NCBI GenBank assembly: GCA_951799425.1
Contig: OX637394.1
Location: 18,285,001-18,349,000, forward strand
Length of the DNA: 64,000 nt
Source of the DNA: Ilex aquifolium
Lineage: Eukaryota > Streptophyta > Magnoliopsida > Aquifoliales > Aquifoliaceae
Direction: 5' to 3'
The stretch's first letter is position 1; each line of letters starts with the position of its first letter. This document shows positions 57,795 to 64,000 of this stretch, piece after piece. Under the pieces are notes generated by a model. The model searched no databases and was not told the DNA's origin. It worked only from the letters and a program-made list of their open reading frames with translations. Both the position numbers and the translations under genes were made by a program.

Positions 57795-60209
57795 TGTAAA
57801 ACCCGGGAAAATTTGAACTTTTTATGAAAATGGGCAAAACGGTAATTTGCTACTATAATGCGTATTTAAAATACTCATGTTTCTAGAGCTCAGATGACAC
57901 AACGGACTTCGCCGTTGGATTCGTATCGCGAAATTTAGTTACCCTGTCAAATTTCGTTGAATTCCGAGACAGTCGGATTTTTCGCGTTTTACAAGGCAGT
58001 CGGGTCTCGGGTGACCCAAAAAAATAAAATTTTAATAAAATTTTAAATTTTAAAAAATAATTTAAAGAAAGTTGAAATAAAAATATTTGAGCTTGAATCG
58101 GAGCGAAATTTAATCGTTTCGGTGCGAAAACGGACCCGGACAAGTAAGGGACACGTGGCGCGACTCGGGCCAAGTCTCTAACATTATAAAAAGGGTGAAA
58201 TATCTAATTTTCAGCAAATTTCTCTGCTGAAAACCAGTGGGCAACGTTGGAGTTGAAGGAGAGAAAGAAAAAGAGAAAATACAATCTTCTTTCTCGGATT
58301 CACGGAGTTCCGTCGGTCGGAATTTGTCGGACCAAGAATTAAACTTCATCTACGCGACGAGGGCTACGCAACCACACCAAAAATAAGAGATTTCACCGAA
58401 GATCCAAGGAGGGATTTTGGGAAAATCAAGACTTTTGGGCTTGTATTGGTGTTCTTGAAGATTCTACCTTCATTTCTACGCTCCAAGAGGTAGGGTTTTT
58501 CCTACTTTAGTTTATTTCCTACCTTGAATGTCCATAAGGGATGGTTAGGTGTATGTGGTTATATACCACTTGCCTATTGTAATGAAAATGAAGAATTGAG
58601 TATAGAAATAGCTTAGACTAATTTCTAGCTTGATTTTGATATGTGGGAGTACTTATGTATTTTCTTGGTACTTGATGTTATGTGGACAATTTTGTGTGAT
58701 AACATGATGGGTTGCTTTGAAGGTGTTTGATAAAATGCCTTAAATGACCAAAGTTGCTATTTTGGGGAAATTGAAATCATATGCTTAGTGTGTGATTTAC
58801 AATTGGAAATGAGTATATTGATATATGCTTTATGATATATTAGCATTATGATGATCATGAAAATTGTATGCATGTGATTTAGTTTGCCATGATAGATGTT
58901 GACATTGTTAGGGATAATGGTAATTTTACACATATGATAGAAATTGCCATGGAATATGTTGATATGAGTTAAATTGTCCATATGACATTCATTACATATG
59001 GGACATGACATTGACATGCAATGGAACATTACATTGCATTATTGCATAGTGGGCATGGTGTTGGCATCACATTCATGGGCTTTATGCATGAGTGTGGGTG
59101 TGTGAGTGCATGGTTTAATCAACACCTTACTTGGTGCTTGATGGGTGGGTTCGAGAAAGTTGGATTGGACATCCGACTGAGTCGCACGGTTACATGCATG
59201 GAAAAACTTGTGTCGGGTATAGCAAGAAGGGCTAGATACTCCCTCGGGTGCAAAACCCAGCTACTTGGTTCACACACTCCCCTGAGGTGAAATTCCGGAA
59301 AAGTGTGATGGTGTACGGAACCGGCGGTTGTGATACTAAAATCCGTTGCCCAACAAAGATACAAGATTTTATTTTCTAAAACATCCATTCAATGGGTAGT
59401 ATCCATCAATGATTTGGTTTTATAAAAACATAACTTTTACTTCAAACAATCATTGGATGGATTTTCGTCAAATGACGGTTTCATTGCACAAATGCATTGC
59501 ATTGTGTTGTGGGAGTCGGTGAGGGCTCGGGTTAAAGTGCATGAGGGAGTCTCATCTCATTTCATGGCATGACATAGAATTCCTATCATGGGATGCATAT
59601 TCTTGATTGGAATGCGTGAACGGATAAATGTGTTGATTGTTACATGTATACATTCCATGTGCATCTAGGATGGGGAGTAGCCTCTGTAGGGAATACTCTA
59701 TTGAGCGTGGCTCACCCTATACGGGAAATCATTTCAGATGTGGGCTATACACCGGTGGATAGCTCTCATTCGGGGCCTTAAGGGTGAAGAGAGGCCGACT
59801 TGTGGCCTTTAACCTTGGTTTTTGTAAAACTTTTGTTAAAACAAAGATTTGGGCATGTAATATATGTAAAAGAATTGTAATCGAATTGTTATGGACTATT
59901 TTTAATATAATCTTACATGTTTTTATATGAGTATAGATAAATGGACCCGGTGTGGTCATTGTTTACTCATAAATGGACCCGGTGCGATCAATATTGTATA
60001 TTGGACCTCGGATGAGTCATGTAATTGTATATTGCACAGGTTGTGTTTTGGGTAGAACTTTCCGTGCGAAGGAGACTCTGCCCGAATTTTTGTTAAATTA
60101 TAGATCCCAATAAATGTGGCATAATGGCGTGATATCGAGTTATAAGATATCCACGAGTATTCCGCGGGTTGATGGGTGATCAACGGACCCCGAATTTTGG
60201 GGCGTCACA
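57795..60209 (+). mobile_element. Solo LTR (2.4 kb) in an E2F-like intron
   Basis: Starts TGTAAAACCCGGG and ends GGGGCGTCACA, with the exact 5-bp TSD ATAAC (57790-57794 and 60210-60214). A TATA box (CATTATAAAAAGG, about 58180) gives the plus orientation, antisense to the host gene. The ends and length resemble LTRs of plant chromovirus-type (Tekay/Del-like) gypsy elements. It lies between the exons at 60614 and 57266. Confidence 0.9.
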
Positions 60210-61257
60210 ATAACCAAGTATCATTCTGTTAGTAAAACAGAAAGCAATACATGCTGTCATCCCTTACAACACAAATCCTTCTCATACTTCTTGTCTTCTA
60301 AGCCTCTAATTACTTCCAGTCTGGAAATCTTAAGGACTAGGATATGAGGGTGTAGTCCAATGCAGTATCGACAGGTTGTAGTCAAGTTAGCACTAGCCCA
60401 AGCCATTTTGCCACCATAAACATGGAAATGTTTTAATCTTTTGAAATTTTGCTGTCACGATAATAGAAATTGTCAAGCATGTATATTGTGCCAAAATTAA
60501 GTGGAAATTTCTTTCCATCACTATGACATCTACCAAATGAAGATAAAATTACTGTTTTATGATGAGGACTACACATGTCTGCCCAGTCATTAATTGTAAT
60601 ATTTCATATTTACCTTCAATCCAGTAACTTGATAATCCTGCTCCTCTGGTGTTAACATATCACATCCCCTGTTTGAGCATATCACTATTTAGCAAAAAAT
60701 AATAAAAAAGCATGAAAGCACCCAAAATCTAAGGATGAAAAACATTACGTCCAGCGTATATGGTTCTTTGTAGTTTGCTCTATCAATCCTATTCCTTCAA
60801 GAACATTTGTAATATCATAAATTCTCCTCTTTTGCACCTGTGGACAAAGAACAGAAGTAAAAAATTGAACACTTGCTTGTTATCCCGGGTGTTCAATTTG
60901 ATCAAACACTGCACATGCAACCAAACGAATTAATGAAACCTCCAACATTGCATTTAGTTTCTTCCTTTCTATGGTTAATACACATATACTATACGACCAT
61001 CAACAAAGGACACAATTTACATCCATTTATGCTTCAGCTATTAGGAAGATAGTAAGTACTACGTACATATGTAGAGTATGGACCACACCAGACAAAGGGT
61101 GATCGATGAATAGGAAAAAAGTGGCTCCATCTATTGTTACCACAAATTTGTAGTTTCATTGTTGGACCATTCTACTAGGTTATGATCACGATATTCAAGT
61201 AGCATATCGTTATGTCTATTTATCTTTTGCACAATTATACATTAACTACAAATTACA

Positions 61258-61260
<3 letters not shown>

Positions 61261-61295
<35 letters not shown>
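61261..61295. repeat. (AT)n microsatellite
   Basis: 35 bp of AT repeats just past the donor site of the divergent E2F exon. Confidence 0.9.
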
Positions 61296-61297
<2 letters not shown>

Positions 61298-62442
61298 TAT
61301 ACATGCACCTCAACTAATTCTTTTTTCGGTTCGATCAAATATAGGTCATCCATGCCGGAACTAATGCATTCATAATGAATAAATTCTTCATAGTCTAACC
61401 CCAATAATTTGTAAAAATTCAAATTCAAAATATCTTACTTTAAAGCTCATTCATGTTTCCACCTATGCTAACCCTCGAGTTATTCAACCATGTGTTTGAC
61501 CAAAATTCTTAGGAAGAAATGAATGAGTTACAAACCCATTGCTGGGCCTAAACATGAATGAGCTTTACCAATGAGGATTAGGTTAAGTCTATGTTGCTTG
61601 TTACCATACGAATGCTAACCTGACCTATACTTTTAGGAAAATATATAAATACATGATAGGATTAGAAGTTCAAATTTCCATAGAGTACACAACACACACT
61701 TAATTTATGTGATGGAAGAACCTAAATTATGAAGAAATGATGGAGACTTGTAGGCTTTAATATTGAACAGCAAAATCAATGCATGTATGTGGAGGATATG
61801 CAGGTCCATATAATCATCCCAAGACATGATATAAAGCTGTAAAAGTTTCACTTAGTCATTTTATCATACAGCTTGGATGCCCCCAATTCCAACGCCATTG
61901 CATCTCCACCAACCACCCTGATAGCACCACTCCACCCAATTCAATTCAACATACAAAATAATAAACATGATTCAAGTCAATTCAATGCTAATTCTCAACA
62001 CCGCCAATCTTATTCCATCGTTCACTAACCCAATTCACTCACCAATCTAGCACATAGGCAAATCTCTGGAGACAATTGGTGATAGACATGGAGAGGAGGT
62101 ACTCATTCCATTCGATTCTAAGAAAATCTCTTATTGCTGCACGATTGACTTGGTGAAATTACCCACCAAAAATTCGTGGTTACTTACACCTTGGGAGGTA
62201 TGAGGGTATGGGTCTATGATTAAAAAAGAATAAAATAACTTGAGGTAAACTTAACCTAAGACCATAAACCATTGAACATACCGCAATTTTTGAGTTAATC
62301 GGCTTCACATTCTCTTTCTTCTGCAAATAATTTTATTTCACGTAATCGAAATAAAGAATATCAGCATTATCAAATTCCAAACATTTGCTCCAATCATTTA
62401 ACATTAATTTCAAAACAAATTGCATAAAATTCATCTAAGAAA

Positions 62443-62548
<106 letters not shown>

Positions 62549-62769
62549 CCAGAGATTGAGGAGCAGGGGTGAGGGGAGGAGCAGATGGAGTGGAATCGAA
62601 GTTTGCCATTGGGGATCGAGTTGAATTGGAGATTGATTTTCTAGGGTTTTTAGTCTCTGGATGGATATGTGAGCTGAGAATTGATTAGATTAGAGTAGCT
62701 TGGGAAAGAGAAGTAGATATCTAAGAACGAAGAAGTGAAATTCAAAATTTAGGGGTTTGGGATTGTGAT

Positions 62770-62802
62770 GACTTTGGGCGGGCGAGACAGTAGGCGGGTA
62801 AT
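62770..62802 (-). promoter_or_regulatory. E2F-like GC motifs upstream of the E2F-like gene
   Basis: GGGCGGGCGA (62776-62785) and GGCGGGTAA (62793-62801) read TCGCCCGCCC and TTACCCGCC on the minus strand, about 170-190 bases before the ATG. They are near-consensus E2F sites, consistent with ancestral autoregulation. Confidence 0.4.
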
Positions 62803-62889
62803 TTCACCAAAATTCGTCGCTTTGGAACCAAGAGTTACAATCTTTTCCCTTCAAAACGACGTCGTTTTAATCCACCAGAGTACTCATTT

Positions 62890-63287
62890 CATTTAACATA
62901 CTCTGTAATCAAATATCATTTGTCGCCAAACAAAAATAATTTTAACTTTTTTTTTCTGCGACAAACATTTATTGTCGTTAAGTATTTTTTTTTCTTCTTA
63001 TTTATCATTATTTGACAAAAATTTTGCGACCGAAAAATAATTTTAGCGACAATTTTTTTTGCCGCCCATAAAATTACCATTTAGCGCCAATGTTGGTGCA
63101 AATTTTTTTCTGGAGGGAACGTTTTTGCGAAGACTATTGGCAACGACTATAAAAAATAGTCGCCAAAAATTTCATAAAAAAGTTTACCGCGAGAAACATT
63201 TGAAATTGTTGCCAAAAATCATTTTTTTACAACAAATTTTATTGTTCACCGCCAAAACTCGTCGCTAAAAAACAAATTTGTTGTAGT
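62890..63287. repeat. CACTA-type subterminal repeats, right side
   Basis: Repeated words TTGTCGCCAAA, GCGACAAACA, TTTAGCGAC and GTCGCCAAAAA, ending ACTCGTCGCTAAAAAAC then AAATTTGTTGTAGT. Inverse in character to 55735-56165. Confidence 0.7.
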
Positions 63288-63950
63288 TATGTAAATCTAT
63301 AATTATAATACCAAATTTATGTTAGGATTAGGTAATAGTGTACGGTATTCAATTGAAAATGACAAAACAAATATTGAGGGCAAGAGTTTGTATAATGTGT
63401 AACTTTTATATGAAGGTGTGGATTTAGGTTTGTAAGGGTAATAAAGTGATTGTGTTTTTTTTAACTAAACTTGACAAAAATAATACCACTTACTGAAAAA
63501 TTAAAATTAAAATCGGATTGCTATAACTCAATCTAAACTTGGTATTACACCGTCACCAGATTAAATTAATCCAAGCTCATCTCTTTAGAATAATTTCACT
63601 AGCTATAGCATTAAATTTTTAAGTGAGTATAAGTTCCAGATATATATTGAGGCTTGTATCACTTAGAATAATAAGGCTTACCTAGAAATGATAAAATTCC
63701 GAGGGCTAAACTAGTCGTGTTAGTTCTGACGTTTCACTAAGCAAGAGCCCCAAATTTAAGAACATACGATAATTTCACCCACATCAAGAAGTATGACCCA
63801 CTTAATGCTTAAATACTAGTATAGTAGATTTCTAACGCTTAAATACTATTATGATAAATTTGTTTATATACTAGCTAACACACATGCAATAATATGATTT
63901 GAAATTGAAAAAACTTGTGAGAATGTATACAAAAATAAAGGTGACTAACA
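63288..63950. other. Intergenic, no gene seen
   Basis: AT-rich sequence without open frames or repeats I can name. Confidence 0.6.
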
Positions 63951-64000
63951 TCTATATAATAAAGTATAATTGATTGAAATTTCCCAAGGACATAAAAATG
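63951..64000 (+). mobile_element. Helitron 5' end (cut by window edge)
   Basis: TCTATATAATAAAGTA after host A is identical over 16 bases to the 5' terminus of the Helitron at 11526. The body and 3' end lie outside the window. Confidence 0.55.

Noticed and set aside
59021..59290. 89-residue frame
   Set aside because: Inside the solo LTR (57795-60209), where coding is not expected.

Overview
The window is nuclear DNA from a flowering plant, most likely a eudicot. It is AT-rich and gene-poor, with intronless FAD-linked berberine-bridge-enzyme-like (BBE-like) genes, an intron-containing E2F-type locus, a Ty3/gypsy Tat-lineage element, and many hAT, MULE, Harbinger and Helitron insertions whose target-site duplications (TSDs) can still be read. 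I see no tRNA, rRNA, CRISPR or bacterial feature. The species cannot be named from the sequence alone.

Layout. 1-5440 is degenerate AT-rich repeat, with a small minus-strand transcription-unit-like module at 2.8-3.9 kb. 5441-8052 is a G-rich 22-bp minisatellite with a 175-bp higher-order period. 8218-22432 is segmental-duplication unit A. It carries an intact BBE-like gene (17068-18714), a 5' relic of a second (20801-20902), and the promoter of a third that is cut off exactly at a hAT terminus (22433). 22433-29387 is a transposon nest: a hAT inside a hAT, a 2-kb Helitron and an LTR-like block. 29388-42100 is unit B: a near-identical BBE-like gene broken by one extra A (34392-36039), the same relic (37853-37978), and an intact third BBE-like gene (40177-41826). 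42143-55627 looks like an old hAT split by a complete but degenerate Tat-lineage gypsy element (42899-55322) on the minus strand. That element has dual RNase H domains, an intron-containing antisense accessory gene and 3'-UTR tandem repeats. 55735-63287 is a CACTA-like region: GCGAC/GTCGC-type subterminal repeats flank a minus-strand E2F-like gene whose intron holds a 2.4-kb solo LTR. The window ends in what looks like another Helitron 5' end.

The BBE-like proteins are secreted flavoproteins with both covalent FAD attachment residues (His and Cys). The three promoters share a W-box/TATA layout, so the cluster is plausibly a defence- or elicitor-responsive oxidase family. Substrate cannot be assigned. 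Duplication, one-base frameshift, relics and loss at a hAT border show birth and death inside one cluster. The most unusual item is the E2F-like gene enclosed by CACTA-type subterminal repeats, a possible transposon-captured cell-cycle regulator.
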